From Microbacterium esteraromaticum (lineage in GTDB: Bacteria; Actinomycetota; Actinomycetes; Actinomycetales; Microbacteriaceae), in the NCBI RefSeq assembly GCF_028747645.1, contig NZ_CP118100.1:2976001-3040000 (forward strand): a DNA stretch of 64,000 nt, written 5' to 3'. This document shows positions 1 to 9,278 of this stretch, one piece after another. A model generated the notes under the pieces. The model had not been told where the DNA came from. It saw only the letters and a program-made list of their open reading frames with translations, and did not search any database. The translations under genes were made by a program, and so were the position numbers. How positions within the stretch are numbered: position 1 is the first letter of the stretch; every line of letters starts with the position of its first letter.

Positions 1-726
1 GCCGAGATCCACGGCTACGAACCCACGCCGCGTGACGTCGCGAAGGCAACCGACGTCGACCTCATCATCGACAACGGGCTGGGCCTGGAGGCCTGGTTCG
101 CGCAGTTCGTCGACAACGTCGACGTGCCGCACGTGGTCGTCTCGGACGGCATCGAGCCGATCGACATCGCCGCCGACGCGTACGCCGGCAAGCCCAATCC
201 GCACGCCTGGATGAGCCCGCTCAACGTGCAGATCTATGTCGACAACATGGTCGAGGCCTTCAGCGACCTCTCGCCCGAGCATGCGGCCGACTTCACGGCG
301 AATGGCGAGGCCTACAAGAGCGAGCTGCAGCAGGTGTACGATCAGCTGGTCACCGAGCTGCAGACCATTCCCGAGCAGCAGCGGGCGCTGGTCACGTGCG
401 AGGGCGCCTTCTCGTACCTTGCGCGCGACGCCGGCCTCACCGAGATCTACATCTGGCCCGTCAACGCCGAACAGCAGGCGACACCGCAGCAGATCACTGC
501 GGCGATCGAGGCAGTGCGACGCGATGAGGTTCCCGCCGTGTTCTGCGAGTCGACCGTGTCTGACAAGCCCATGCAGCAGGTGGTCGAGGCGACGGATGCC
601 ACGTTCGGGGGCGTCCTCTACGTCGACTCGCTCTCCGAAGCCGGTGGGCCGGTGCCGACCTACCTCGACCTGCTGCGGCACGACGTCGACACGATCACCA
701 CGGCGCTGCGCGGTGACACGCCATGA
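1..726 (+). CDS. Metal ABC transporter substrate-binding protein (ZnuA/MntA-like), 5' truncated by window
   Basis: The reading frame is open from base 1, so the signal peptide and N-terminal lobe lie outside the window. It belongs to the cluster A-I (TroA/ZnuA) solute-binding proteins that deliver Mn or Zn to an ABC importer at the outer membrane face. Seen: an HGYEPTPRD segment at the very start, a second His in NPHAWMSP, and the C-terminal lobe with CESTVSDKPMQ and YVDSLSEAGG, all in the usual order. The stop overlaps the next start (ATGA), and the ATPase and permease follow, so the operon is clear. The downstream mntR suggests manganese, but Zn cannot be excluded from sequence. Confidence 0.93.
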   Translation, partial: AEIHGYEPTPRDVAKATDVDLIIDNGLGLEAWFAQFVDNVDVPHVVVSDGIEPIDIAADAYAGKPNPHAWMSPLNVQIYVDNMVEAFSDLSPEHAADFTANGEAYKSELQQVYDQLVTELQTIPEQQRALVTCEGAFSYLARDAGLTEIYIWPVNAEQQATPQQITAAIEAVRRDEVPAVFCESTVSDKPMQQVVEATDATFGGVLYVDSLSEAGGPVPTYLDLLRHDVDTITTALRGDTP

Positions 727-1478
727 GCGCCGTTCCCGCCGAAGAACCCGCGATCGCGGTGCACGGTGTGTCGGTGCGCTACGGCGACGTGCGCGCCCTC
801 GACGACGTCTCTCTGACGATCCCGGCCGGACGCGTGACGGGCCTGGTGGGTATGAACGGGGCCGGCAAGTCCACGCTGTTCAAGACGCTCACGGGGAGCA
901 TCCGCCCCTCGCACGGAACGGTGCGCGTCGGCGGCCGCACTCCCGCCGAGGCGCGGCGGCGGCGCCTGATCGGATACATCCCGCAGAGCGAGGAGGTCGA
1001 TTGGGCCTTTCCGGTGTCGGTGCGCGATGTCGTCATGATGGGGCGCTACGGCGGGCTCGGACTGACGCGTCGGCCGAGGCGCGTCGACCACGCAGCGGTC
1101 GACGCGGCGCTCGACCGCGTCGAGCTGGCGGATCTCGCCGACCGCCAGATCGGTCGACTCTCGGGTGGGCAGCGCAAGCGCGCGTTCATGGCGCGCGGAC
1201 TCGCGCAGGGCGCCGACATCCTGCTGCTCGACGAACCGTTCGCCGGCGTCGACAAGCGCTCCGAGGCCATGATCGTGCGCCTGCTGCGCGATGTCGCAGC
1301 CGAGGGGCGCACGGTGCTGGTGTCGACGCACGATCTGCATGCTCTACCTGCGCTGGCCGACGAGGCGGTGCTGCTGCGCCACCGGGTGATCTTCCACGAC
1401 GACGTGCGCACGGCTCTCGCGCCGCAGAACCTCGCGAGCGCCTTCGGCCTCGACGTGTTGGAAAGGGACGACTCATGA
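723..1478 (+). CDS. Metal ABC transporter ATP-binding protein
   Basis: 251-residue ATPase of a Mn/Zn importer. It shows a Walker A GMNGAGKS, the ABC signature LSGGQRKR, a Walker B ILLLDEPF and the H-loop STHDLHAL. The start overlaps the upstream binding-protein stop and its own stop overlaps the permease start, so the three proteins are translationally coupled. The length is normal for MntB/ZnuC-type ATPases. Metal choice is inferred from the nearby MntR-like regulator. Confidence 0.95.
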   Translation: MSAVPAEEPAIAVHGVSVRYGDVRALDDVSLTIPAGRVTGLVGMNGAGKSTLFKTLTGSIRPSHGTVRVGGRTPAEARRRRLIGYIPQSEEVDWAFPVSVRDVVMMGRYGGLGLTRRPRRVDHAAVDAALDRVELADLADRQIGRLSGGQRKRAFMARGLAQGADILLLDEPFAGVDKRSEAMIVRLLRDVAAEGRTVLVSTHDLHALPALADEAVLLRHRVIFHDDVRTALAPQNLASAFGLDVLERDDS

Positions 1479-2344
1479 CCCCGATCGACCTGCTGCTGGA
1501 GCCCTTGCAGTACGAGTTCATGGTGCGCGCCCTGGCCACCACGGTGATCGCCGCCGTCGTGTGCGCGATCCTGTCGTGCTGGCTGGTACTGATCGGCTGG
1601 TCGCTGATGGGCGATGCGGTCTCGCACGCCGTACTGCCCGGTGTCGTGCTCGCCTACATCGTGGGGGCGCCGTTCGCCCTCGGGGCGCTGGTGTTCGGAT
1701 TCCTCGCCGTCGGCCTGATCGGACTGCTGCGCGGCACCAGTCGCGTCAAGGAGGACGCCGCGATCGGCATCGTCTTCACCACCCTGTTCGCCCTCGGGCT
1801 GGTGCTGATCTCGGTCACACCGAGTCAGACCGATTTGAACCACATCATCTTCGGCAACATTCTCGGCGTCACGGCGGATGACCTCGTGCAGGTGGGCGTG
1901 CTCGCGGCGATCGCGTTCGTCGTACTGATGCTCAAGCGCCGCGATCTGACCCTGTTCGCGTTCGACCCCGCGCACGCGTTCGCGATCGGGCTGTCACCCC
2001 GCCTGCTCGGGGCCCTGCTGCTGGGCATGCTCGCCCTCACCGCGGTCGTCGCCCTGCAGGTGGTCGGTGTGATCCTGGTCGTGGCGATGCTGATCATCCC
2101 CGGCGCCACCGCTCATCTGCTGACCGACCGATTCGGCACGATGCTGCTGATCGCCCCGATCCTGTCAGCCTCAGCCTCGGTCATCGGCATCTACCTCAGC
2201 TACTGGCTGGACGCCTCGCCCGGCGGCCTGGTCGTGCTGGTTCAGGGGGCGGTGTTCGCGCTCGTCTATCTGTTCAGCCCGAGGCAGGGAGTGATCGGCC
2301 GACAGCTGCGCCGGCACCGGGCATCCGAACCCGTCGGCGCATGA
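1475..2344 (+). CDS. Metal ABC transporter permease (ABC-3 family)
   Basis: 289-residue permease with about eight hydrophobic segments, typical of MntC/ZnuB. The conserved GDAVSHAVLPG motif appears near residue 50, where the ATPase coupling helix is expected. The ATG at 1475 overlaps the ATPase stop. A much longer open frame runs upstream in the same register, but it lies antisense to codon usage inside the binding protein and ATPase and is not real. The protein ends in a basic tail. It forms the membrane channel for Mn or Zn import. Confidence 0.94.
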   Translation: MTPIDLLLEPLQYEFMVRALATTVIAAVVCAILSCWLVLIGWSLMGDAVSHAVLPGVVLAYIVGAPFALGALVFGFLAVGLIGLLRGTSRVKEDAAIGIVFTTLFALGLVLISVTPSQTDLNHIIFGNILGVTADDLVQVGVLAAIAFVVLMLKRRDLTLFAFDPAHAFAIGLSPRLLGALLLGMLALTAVVALQVVGVILVVAMLIIPGATAHLLTDRFGTMLLIAPILSASASVIGIYLSYWLDASPGGLVVLVQGAVFALVYLFSPRQGVIGRQLRRHRASEPVGA

Positions 2345-2361
2345 CGCGCATCCACCGCGAC

Positions 2362-2373
2362 TAGGCTCGACGT
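2362..2373 (+). promoter_or_regulatory. -10 box for leaderless start of the 2374 gene
   Basis: TAGGCT at 2362-2367 is followed by 6 nt and then the ATG at 2374. This places the expected transcription start at the start codon. No Shine-Dalgarno sequence could fit in the gap. Confidence 0.55.
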
Positions 2374-2703
2374 ATGCCCTCAGCACGATCCAGCAAGCCG
2401 TCGCGCGACGATTCCGAGGCCCGCCGGGCGATGCGTCTGAGCACCTGGTTCGCGCTGGGTGCCGGGGCACTCGGTGTCGTGCTGATCGCCTGGCCCCACC
2501 TGCTGCCGGCTGGTGGCCCCTGGGTGCAGTTGGCTCTCGGTGCGATGACACTGTTCCTCGCGTTCCGCGCCCGTGCCATCGGCACCCGCGGCGTCGAGGA
2601 CTACGACGGTCGCCTGTCACTGCTGGCCGCGATGGCCGGCTTCGCCATTCTGTTCTTCGCCGGCGGCGAGGCGTTCCGCCTGTTGGCGGCACTGGGCGGC
2701 TGA
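2374..2703 (+). CDS. Small membrane protein of unknown function
   Basis: 109 residues, not recognised. The N-terminus is polar and basic, followed by three hydrophobic segments at roughly residues 27-48, 50-65 and 84-106. It has its own -10 box and lies 3 bases before the mntR-like gene, so the two are probably co-transcribed. Its place between the metal importer and its regulator hints at a link with metal homeostasis, but this is only inference from position. Confidence 0.75.
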   Translation: MPSARSSKPSRDDSEARRAMRLSTWFALGAGALGVVLIAWPHLLPAGGPWVQLALGAMTLFLAFRARAIGTRGVEDYDGRLSLLAAMAGFAILFFAGGEAFRLLAALGG

Positions 2704-2706
2704 GCC

Positions 2707-3339
2707 ATGGCATCCCCCGCGTACGACGACTACCTGAAGACCGTCTACTCGCACACCGAGTGGCAGGATGCGCCGATCACGCCCTCGCAACTGGCGGCGA
2801 AACTGGGCATCGCCCCGTCGAGCGTGACCGAGATGGTCAAGAAGCTGGCCGCGGCCGACCTCGTCTCGCACGTTCCCTACGGCGCGGTACGACTGACGGA
2901 TGCCGGACGCGCCCGCGCCCTGCAGATGCTGCGCCGCCATCGGCTGATCGAGACGTGGCTCGTGCGCGAGTTCGACTACGCCTGGCACGAGGTGCACGAC
3001 GAAGCCGAGGTGCTTGAGCACACGATCAGTGATCGGATGCTGGATGCCATCGATCAGCGCCTCGGTCGCCCGCGGTTCGATCCGCACGGCGATGCGATCC
3101 CGGATGCTGAGGGGAACGTCGACCGCGAACCCTTCGTGCTGCTCGCCGACGCACCCGCCGGGCACCGCGGTCGGGTGCTGCGGGTCAGCGACCGCGACCC
3201 GGAACTGCTGCAGCGGCTCGAGGGGATCGGCGTCGCCGTCGGCGCGGTCGCCAGCGTGGATACCGATGGGGTCGTGCTCGACGGCATCCGCCATGCTCTG
3301 CCCGAGGGCGCGGCAGAGGCGATCTGGCTGAGCGCATAG
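2707..3339 (+). CDS. mntR: Manganese-dependent DtxR/MntR-family transcriptional regulator
   Basis: 210 residues. An N-terminal winged helix (SQLAAKLGIAPSSVTEMVKKL, about residues 27-47) is followed by a metal-binding dimerisation domain. There EVLEH at about residues 100-104 matches the E-x-x-E-H metal ligands of MntR, with Asp8 in the first helix. The C-terminal 60 residues look like the FeoA/SH3-like domain of long DtxR proteins. The family represses metal uptake genes when Mn or Fe is bound. Adjacent to the importer, it is probably its repressor. Confidence 0.88.
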   Translation: MASPAYDDYLKTVYSHTEWQDAPITPSQLAAKLGIAPSSVTEMVKKLAAADLVSHVPYGAVRLTDAGRARALQMLRRHRLIETWLVREFDYAWHEVHDEAEVLEHTISDRMLDAIDQRLGRPRFDPHGDAIPDAEGNVDREPFVLLADAPAGHRGRVLRVSDRDPELLQRLEGIGVAVGAVASVDTDGVVLDGIRHALPEGAAEAIWLSA

Positions 3340-3349
3340 GCACGGAACG

Positions 3350-3362
3350 TAGGCTGACTCAC
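3350..3362 (+). promoter_or_regulatory. -10 box for leaderless start of the 3363 gene
   Basis: TAGGCT at 3350-3355 is followed by 7 nt and the ATG at 3363. The box supports the small open frame as a real transcript. Confidence 0.5.
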
Positions 3363-3527
3363 ATGACTCAGGACGACCTGCTGTTCCTGGTGCTGATCAG
3401 CATTGGGCTGACCACGCTCGCGCTGTTCTCGTTCCGTCTGCTGCGCCGCGACAAGCGCGACAACCGCGGCGAGTGGTACGAGGGCCCCTGGGATGACGAC
3501 GACCGTCACCGCGGGCCCCGCAGCTGA
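3363..3527 (+). CDS. Small single-span membrane protein, 54 aa
   Basis: Short frame MTQDDLLFLV...DRHRGPRS. One hydrophobic helix spans residues 6-24, then comes a basic stop-transfer stretch (RLLRRDKRD) and an acidic/Trp tail. The TAGGCT box 7 nt upstream and the G/C-ending codons support it as a real gene. Function is unknown. It follows mntR and converges on pyrE. Confidence 0.6.
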   Translation: MTQDDLLFLVLISIGLTTLALFSFRLLRRDKRDNRGEWYEGPWDDDDRHRGPRS

Positions 3528-3543
3528 CAGCATCCGATCGTGA

Positions 3544-3570
3544 GGCGGCGCGCGCCGCCGCGGCGCGCGC
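3544..3570. terminator. GC hairpin between convergent genes
   Basis: A perfect 16-bp palindrome at 3544-3559 overlaps an alternative 7-bp stem with a 5-nt loop (3550-3568). It lies between two converging stop codons, and there is no U-tract. It may be a bidirectional terminator. Confidence 0.4.
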
Positions 3571-4130
3571 TACTGCGGGTCGAGCCCCAGGTCGTCGAGG
3601 TCGTAGGCGGCCAGCCACTGCAGGCCCTCGGCCTCGATGGCGGCCTGCGCGCCGGTCTTGCGATCGACGATCACGGCGACCGCAACAACCTCGGCACCCT
3701 CGCGGCGCAGAACCTCAACGGCCTTCAGCGCCGACTGCCCCGTGGTGGAGGTGTCTTCGAGCACCACGACGCGCTTGCCGGCGACGTCGGCGCCCTCGAT
3801 CTGACGACCGCGGCCGTGGTCCTTGGGCTCCTTGCGCACGACGAACGCGTCGAGCGGACGTTCGGTGGCCACCGAGGCGTGCATCACCGAGTTCGCGATC
3901 GGGTCGGCACCGAGCGTGAGCCCGCCGACCGCCTCGACGTCGAGGTCGGCGATGAGGTCGAGCATGATCCGACCGATGGCGGGAGCGGCCCGGTGGTCGA
4001 GGGTGAGCTTGCGCATGTCGACGTAGTACGTCGCCTTCTTGCCACTGGAGAGCGTGAAGTCACCGTGGAAAACGGCCTCGGCCGTGATCAGATCGAGCAG
4101 GGCCTGGCGGTCGGATTCGAGTTCGGTCAC
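3570..4130 (-). CDS. pyrE: Orotate phosphoribosyltransferase
   Basis: 186 residues from a GTG start at 4130, chosen because homology begins at TELESDRQALL. The open frame runs 47 codons further upstream without family-like sequence. It makes OMP from orotate and PRPP in pyrimidine synthesis. Seen: FTLSSGKKATYYVDMR at the N-terminus and the PRPP loop VVVLEDTSTTGQSALKAVE. The length is typical of the family. It stands alone, converging with the small membrane-protein gene. Confidence 0.95.
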   Translation of the reverse strand: MTELESDRQALLDLITAEAVFHGDFTLSSGKKATYYVDMRKLTLDHRAAPAIGRIMLDLIADLDVEAVGGLTLGADPIANSVMHASVATERPLDAFVVRKEPKDHGRGRQIEGADVAGKRVVVLEDTSTTGQSALKAVEVLRREGAEVVAVAVIVDRKTGAQAAIEAEGLQWLAAYDLDDLGLDPQ

Positions 4131-4205
4131 GGCATCCAGTCTATTCGGCGTGCGCCCGATCCCGGATGCCGGATGCTGTCCTACGGTGGAAGAAGGAGGC
4201 CACAC

Positions 4206-4742
4206 ATGTTCTCGTACGACCCCTACGCCGCCCTCGCCGAGCTGCGCCCCGTCGCGCCGCTCGAGCTGCACAGTCCGGACTTCGCGCCCGGCGGGGCGCT
4301 ACCCGGTTTCGCCTGGTCATCGGAGCGCGCCGGCGAAGACCGGCATCCGACGTTGGAGTGGTCGCAGCCGCCGGCCGGCACCCTCAGCTTCGCCATCTCG
4401 TGCTTCGACCCGGACGCCCCGACCGGTTCGGGCTTCTGGCACTGGGCGGCATACAACCTGCCCGCCGATCTGCGCTCCCTCGAGAGCGGCGACGGCACGG
4501 CGCAGAGTCTGCCCGCCGGCGCCGTCGTGCTGCCCAACGAAGCGCGCCTGGAGCGCTACATCGGCGCCGCTCCACCGGTCGGCACCGGTGTGCACCGCTA
4601 CTTCTTCGTGGTGGATGCCCTCGATGTCGAGCGCCTCGACCTCGAGGCGGGTTCGACGCCGGGCGTGCTCGGCTTCAACCGTCACTTCCACACGCTGGCC
4701 CGCGGCATCCTGATCGGCACGGGCGACCCCGCCGAGCGCTGA
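4206..4742 (+). CDS. YbhB/YbcL family Raf kinase inhibitor-like (PEBP) protein
   Basis: 178 residues with the PEBP-fold hallmarks: an acidic ligand-pocket segment CFDPDAPTGSGFWHW at about residues 69-83, AAYNLPADLRSL, and GVHRYFFVVDALD near residue 130. A strong AAGGAGG lies 6-7 nt before the ATG. Bacterial members are cytosolic and their role is poorly defined. No operon partner is visible. Confidence 0.9.
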   Translation: MFSYDPYAALAELRPVAPLELHSPDFAPGGALPGFAWSSERAGEDRHPTLEWSQPPAGTLSFAISCFDPDAPTGSGFWHWAAYNLPADLRSLESGDGTAQSLPAGAVVLPNEARLERYIGAAPPVGTGVHRYFFVVDALDVERLDLEAGSTPGVLGFNRHFHTLARGILIGTGDPAER

Positions 4743-4889
4743 ACATGCCCTCCGCTGAACGGCGCAGTCTATCGGCGCTCGAGCGGACGCGACAAGCCGT
4801 AGCGCATCCACCGTCTCTCCCGATACCGTTCGGGGCGAACGTGACGAACCCGACCGGGGCTCGCCACAGCAGCCTCACAAGGGAGTGAA

Positions 4890-7800
4890 ATGCGCAGTTC
4901 GAACGGACGAAGTAATCGGATCTGGGCGGTGGCCGCGGCGACGACCGCCCTTCTGATGGCCGGTGGCGTCGCCCCGGCCGTCGCAGAGGATGGCGACGAC
5001 GACACGGGACGCTTCAGCGCGACGCCGTTGACACCGGACAACAGTTTCAGCAACAACGCCAAGTCCGCCTCTGGTCGCCTGGCCACCAACGACGACGAGC
5101 TTCTCAAGCGCTCGGATGCCGACCAGGTCGCCGTCATGGTGAAGGTCGACGTCGACCCCGTCGCCTCGTACACCGGCTCGATCGACGGCTACGCCGCGAC
5201 GAGCCCCGAGGTCACCGGTGTTCCGATCGCCGAGGGCAGCGCCGCCATCGACGCCTACACCGAGTACGTCACCAAGGCCATCGCCGATGCCAAGAAAGAG
5301 GTCACCGGGCTGATCGGCTCGGCGACGCTGATCTCGGACTATGTGACGGTGTACGGCGGTTTCTCGGCCATGATCCCCGCCAAGAGCGCCAAGGACGTGC
5401 TGAAGCTGGGGTCGATCGCCGCGGTGCAGTCCAATGAGCTGCGTCAGACGACCGGTTCGGTCGACGCATCATCGCTCACGACGGGGACGATCTCGGTTCC
5501 ACTGACGGTCACCTCGGACTTGGCGGATGCTGCCGAACTGCCCGAGACGACCCCGGCTCCCGACAACGACGCGACGACGTTCATCGGCGCCGACGCCGTA
5601 TGGCCGAGCCTGGGTGGTCGCGATCGCGCCGGCGAGGGCGTGATCGTCGGCGTGATCGACACCGGCATCTGGCCCGAGCATCCGATGCTGATCGACAACG
5701 GCCTGGGTGTGCCTGACGGCGGGCCCTGGGCGTGCGAGTTCGGCGACGGCACGGTCGGCGACGAGTTCGACTGCAACAACAAGCTCATCGGCGCCTACGC
5801 CATGCTCGACGTTTACCAGTCCACCTCGGGCGCGGCCGGCGCCGACGCGTACTGCGACGGCACGCTGTGCTCGGCGCGTGACGCTGAGGGCCATGGCACG
5901 CACACGGCGACCACCGCGGTGGGTGCCAACGTCGAGTCGGCCGAGATCCTGGGCATCGAACGCGGACCGTTCAGTGGTGTCGCCCCCGGTGCCTCGGTCA
6001 TCGCGTACCGCGCGCTCGGTCCGGCCGGTGGCTACGAGGGCGACCTGGTCGCCTCGATCGGTCAGGCCGTGCTCGACGGTGTCGACGTGATCAACTACTC
6101 GATCAGTGGCAGCGCCGACCCGTACGACTCGACGGAGCTGGCGTTCCTCGACGCGTTCGCGGCAGGCATCGCCGTCAACTCCTCGGCCGGCAACTCGGGA
6201 CCGGGAGCAGCGACGGCCAACCACGCCAGCCCGTGGACGACCACGGTCGGCGCCTCAACCTCCGACCGCGCGTTCGGCTCGGCTCTGGTGCTGGCCTCGA
6301 CCGACGGCGAGACCCTCGTCAAGGAGGGCACGACGATCACGCAGGGTGTGAGCGATGTGCCGGTCGTGCTGGCGGCCGATGTCGCGGGCTACGAGGATGC
6401 GCTGTGCACCCAGCCGATGCCGGCCGATTCGGTCACCGACCAGGTCGTACTGTGCATGCGCGGCGAGGTCGGTCGTATCGCGAAGGGCTACAACGTGCTG
6501 CAGGGCGGCGCGGCGGGCATGATCCTGGCGAACCCCGAGCCGATGGATCTGCAGACCGACAACCACTTCCTGCCGGCGATCCAGTTGGAGGGCCCCAACG
6601 ACGACATCGTGTCGTTCATCAGCGAGCACGCCGGCGTCACCGCCACGTGGGCGCAGGGGACCGCGAACGTCGCCCCGGGTGACGTGATGGCCGGCTTCAG
6701 CTCGCGCGGACCGATCGGCCCGTTCCTCAAGCCCGACATCACCGCACCCGGCGTGCAGGTGATCGCCGGGCACACGCCGACGCCGATCGGCATCGACGGT
6801 GGGCCCACGGGCGAGCTGTACCAGGCGATCGCCGGCACCTCGATGTCGGCACCGCACGCGGCGGGCGTCTCGGCGCTGCTCGTGGCCGCACACCCCGATT
6901 GGACGCCGGGGCAGATCAAGTCGGCGCTGATGACGTCGTCGGTGCAGGACGTGGTCAACGTGGACGGTTCGGATGCCGGTGTGTTCGACCGCGGCGCGGG
7001 CTCGATCCGCGCGGACCGCGCCATCGCGCCGCTGGCGACGATCAGCGAGTCGGCCGAGGCCTTCGCGGCGAGCGCCGCGGACGCCAAGACCCGCATCGAT
7101 CTGAACCTGCCGAGCATCAACGCCGATCCGCTGCCCGGCGCGGTGACGACGACCCGTACGGTGACGAACGTGAGCGGGCAGACGCAGGTCTTCCGCACCG
7201 CGGCCAGCACCGATGGTGAGTTCGACATCACGGTCTCACCGAAGACGCTGACGATCCCGAGCGGGCAGTCGCGCGAGATCACGGTCACGATCAACACGAT
7301 CGGCGCCTCGGACGGGTGGCATGAGGGTCAGGTGACTCTCACGCCGCGCAAGGGCGATGCGCTGGTGATCCCGGTTGCTGCGAATGCCGTCGATGCCGGT
7401 ATCAACCTGACGCAGAGCTGCACGCCGACGACGCTCAGCCCGCGCGAGGTGGCCGACTGCACGGTGACCGCGTCGAACTTCCTGCCGGTCGAGGTTGAGG
7501 CCACGATCGAGGTGGCCGCGGACGGCAAGCTGAAGGTCGAGTCGGTTGAGGACCCGCTGCGCAAGAAGGGCAACACGGCCAGCTGGAGCGGCACGCTCGG
7601 CGCCGCCGTGGCGCCGCAGATCACCGGGTTCACTGCTGATCTCGGTCCGGGCGACGGCTACCTGCCGCTGTCGCTCTTCGGCATCAGCCCGGTCGGTATC
7701 GGCGACGAGGACATCGTGAACTTCAACGTTCCCCCGTTCCTCTTCGGCGGCGAGACCTATACCCGCATCGGTGTGGTGTCGAACGGGTACCTCGTGATCG

Positions 7801-8339
7801 GCGGCGGTACGGATGCCGATATCTGGTACCAGCCCCGGCCGATGCCCGACCCGGCTGCGCCGAACAACGTGCTCGCGCCGCTGTGGACGGATCTCGATCC
7901 GTCGCAGACATCCGGCAGCGGAGGCGTGCGCGTAGGCGTTCTCGGCGACGGCGATGGCAATAGCTGGATCGTCGTCGACTGGGCAGAGGTGCCGACCTAC
8001 TCGGGCAATGCGACCAACACCATGCAGACGTGGCTCCAGACCGGAGCCACGGAGGGCGTGTGGTTCACCTATGGACAGGACGGCGCGGCCGATGACGCCA
8101 CGGCGGCGGCCACCGCGGCCGAGAACCGCAACGGCACCAGTGCCGCAGTGCTCGACGGTCTGCCGTCGGCCGACGAGGGCTTCGCCGTCGGCACGACGCC
8201 GCCGACCGCGGGTGGCACGGTGACGCTGGAGTACTCGGTGCGGGCTCAGGCGAAGGGCGAATGGGGAGCTGTGGCCACCCTCTCGTCCGACGCGCTGCGC
8301 ACGACCCCGACGGCGCGCACGCCGATCGTCGTCGAGTAG
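4890..8339 (+). CDS. Secreted subtilisin-family serine protease (S8) with PA domain
   Basis: 1149 residues. A signal peptide covers residues 1-32 with probable cleavage after APAVA. An I9-like propeptide region (about 60-190) precedes the catalytic domain. The triad can be read as Asp257 (VIDTGIWPEH), His335 (GHGTHTA) and Ser651 (GTSMSAPHA). The long His-Ser gap holds a PA-type insertion, as in Vpr-like subtilases. A fibronectin-III-like region and further beta-rich domains follow. No LPXTG or other anchor is visible, so it is probably released. It is followed by a strong terminator. Confidence 0.93.
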   Translation: MRSSNGRSNRIWAVAAATTALLMAGGVAPAVAEDGDDDTGRFSATPLTPDNSFSNNAKSASGRLATNDDELLKRSDADQVAVMVKVDVDPVASYTGSIDGYAATSPEVTGVPIAEGSAAIDAYTEYVTKAIADAKKEVTGLIGSATLISDYVTVYGGFSAMIPAKSAKDVLKLGSIAAVQSNELRQTTGSVDASSLTTGTISVPLTVTSDLADAAELPETTPAPDNDATTFIGADAVWPSLGGRDRAGEGVIVGVIDTGIWPEHPMLIDNGLGVPDGGPWACEFGDGTVGDEFDCNNKLIGAYAMLDVYQSTSGAAGADAYCDGTLCSARDAEGHGTHTATTAVGANVESAEILGIERGPFSGVAPGASVIAYRALGPAGGYEGDLVASIGQAVLDGVDVINYSISGSADPYDSTELAFLDAFAAGIAVNSSAGNSGPGAATANHASPWTTTVGASTSDRAFGSALVLASTDGETLVKEGTTITQGVSDVPVVLAADVAGYEDALCTQPMPADSVTDQVVLCMRGEVGRIAKGYNVLQGGAAGMILANPEPMDLQTDNHFLPAIQLEGPNDDIVSFISEHAGVTATWAQGTANVAPGDVMAGFSSRGPIGPFLKPDITAPGVQVIAGHTPTPIGIDGGPTGELYQAIAGTSMSAPHAAGVSALLVAAHPDWTPGQIKSALMTSSVQDVVNVDGSDAGVFDRGAGSIRADRAIAPLATISESAEAFAASAADAKTRIDLNLPSINADPLPGAVTTTRTVTNVSGQTQVFRTAASTDGEFDITVSPKTLTIPSGQSREITVTINTIGASDGWHEGQVTLTPRKGDALVIPVAANAVDAGINLTQSCTPTTLSPREVADCTVTASNFLPVEVEATIEVAADGKLKVESVEDPLRKKGNTASWSGTLGAAVAPQITGFTADLGPGDGYLPLSLFGISPVGIGDEDIVNFNVPPFLFGGETYTRIGVVSNGYLVIGGGTDADIWYQPRPMPDPAAPNNVLAPLWTDLDPSQTSGSGGVRVGVLGDGDGNSWIVVDWAEVPTYSGNATNTMQTWLQTGATEGVWFTYGQDGAADDATAAATAAENRNGTSAAVLDGLPSADEGFAVGTTPPTAGGTVTLEYSVRAQAKGEWGAVATLSSDALRTTPTARTPIVVE

Positions 8340-8354
8340 ACCGCGATCGCAAGA

Positions 8355-8391
8355 CTCAGGGGGGGCGGATGCTGCAGCATCCGCCCCCTGA
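8355..8391 (+). terminator. Strong rho-independent-like hairpin after the subtilase gene
   Basis: A 12-bp perfect stem (GGGGGCGGATGC and its complement) with a TGCA loop is extended by TCAG/CTGA after a two-base bulge. It starts 16 bases after the stop codon. It has no U-tract, as is common in high-GC actinobacteria. Confidence 0.75.
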
Positions 8392-8421
8392 GGCGTGGGG
8401 CTCGGTGTCGGCGCGCCCGAA

Positions 8422-8433
8422 TAGGCTGGATGC
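8422..8433 (+). promoter_or_regulatory. -10 box for leaderless start of exonuclease III gene
   Basis: TAGGCT at 8422-8427, then 6 nt, then the ATG at 8434. Confidence 0.55.
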
Positions 8434-9276
8434 ATGCGTCTGGCCACCTGGAACATCAACTCGATCCGCACGCGCGTCTCGCGCGCCGTCGACTTCGCGG
8501 TGCGCGAGGACATCGACGTGCTCGCCTTCCAAGAGATCAAGTGCAAGCCCGAGCAGTTCCCCTACGAGCCGTTCGAGGCGGCCGGGTACCACGTCGAGGC
8601 GCACGGCCTGAACCAGTGGAACGGCGTGGCCATCGCCAGCCGCCTTCCGATCACCGATGTGCGCACCTCGTTCGCCGGCCAGCCCGGCTTCGCGAAGGGG
8701 CACGAGGGGCCGGATGCGCCGCTGGAGGCCCGCGCGCTCGGAGTCATGGTCGACGGTGTGCGCGTCTGGAGCCTGTACGTGCCGAACGGTCGAGCACTGG
8801 GCGATGAGCACTACACGTACAAGCTGCACTGGCTCGAGGCGCTGCGTACCGCGACGGCCGCCGAGTTGGCCGCCAACCCCGATCTGCCGCTGGCGCTGGT
8901 GGGCGACTTCAACATCATTCCGTTCGACCACGACAACGGTGACCCGTCGATCGTCGAGGGCGTCTCGACCCACGTCTCGCCCGCAGAGCGCGAGGCGTTC
9001 TTCGCGCTTGAGAAGGCCGGTGTCACCGATGTGGTGCGACCGTTGATCCCCGAGGGCTTCACGTACTGGGATTACCAGCGGCTGAAGTTCCCCCGCAATG
9101 AGGGCATCCGCATCGACTTCGTGCTCGGGTCGCGCACGTTCGCCGAGGCGGTGACGGGCGCGTCGATCCATCGCGATGAGCGCAAGGGCGAGCAGCCCAG
9201 CGACCACGTCCCCGTGGTGGTCGACATCAACCGGGGCGACGAGGACGACGACGACCTGCCGATGATCTTCGCCTGA
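8434..9276 (+). CDS. xth: Exodeoxyribonuclease III (AP endonuclease family)
   Basis: 280 residues of the ExoIII/EEP fold. Metal and catalytic motifs are in order: WNINS at residue 5, AFQEIK with the metal-binding Glu near residue 34, LVGDFNI in the middle, RIDFVLGS, and the final SDHVPVVVDI with the catalytic Asp-His pair. It acts on abasic sites and 3' blocked ends in base-excision repair. A leaderless promoter drives it, and the HAD gene follows 2 bases after the stop. Confidence 0.95.
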   Translation: MRLATWNINSIRTRVSRAVDFAVREDIDVLAFQEIKCKPEQFPYEPFEAAGYHVEAHGLNQWNGVAIASRLPITDVRTSFAGQPGFAKGHEGPDAPLEARALGVMVDGVRVWSLYVPNGRALGDEHYTYKLHWLEALRTATAAELAANPDLPLALVGDFNIIPFDHDNGDPSIVEGVSTHVSPAEREAFFALEKAGVTDVVRPLIPEGFTYWDYQRLKFPRNEGIRIDFVLGSRTFAEAVTGASIHRDERKGEQPSDHVPVVVDINRGDEDDDDLPMIFA

Positions 9277-9278
9277 CG

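Noticed and set aside
236..1474. Very long open frame joined upstream of the metal permease
   Set aside because: It overlaps the binding-protein and ATPase genes in another frame and gives an Arg-rich, family-less sequence. The permease starts at 1475, where family similarity begins.
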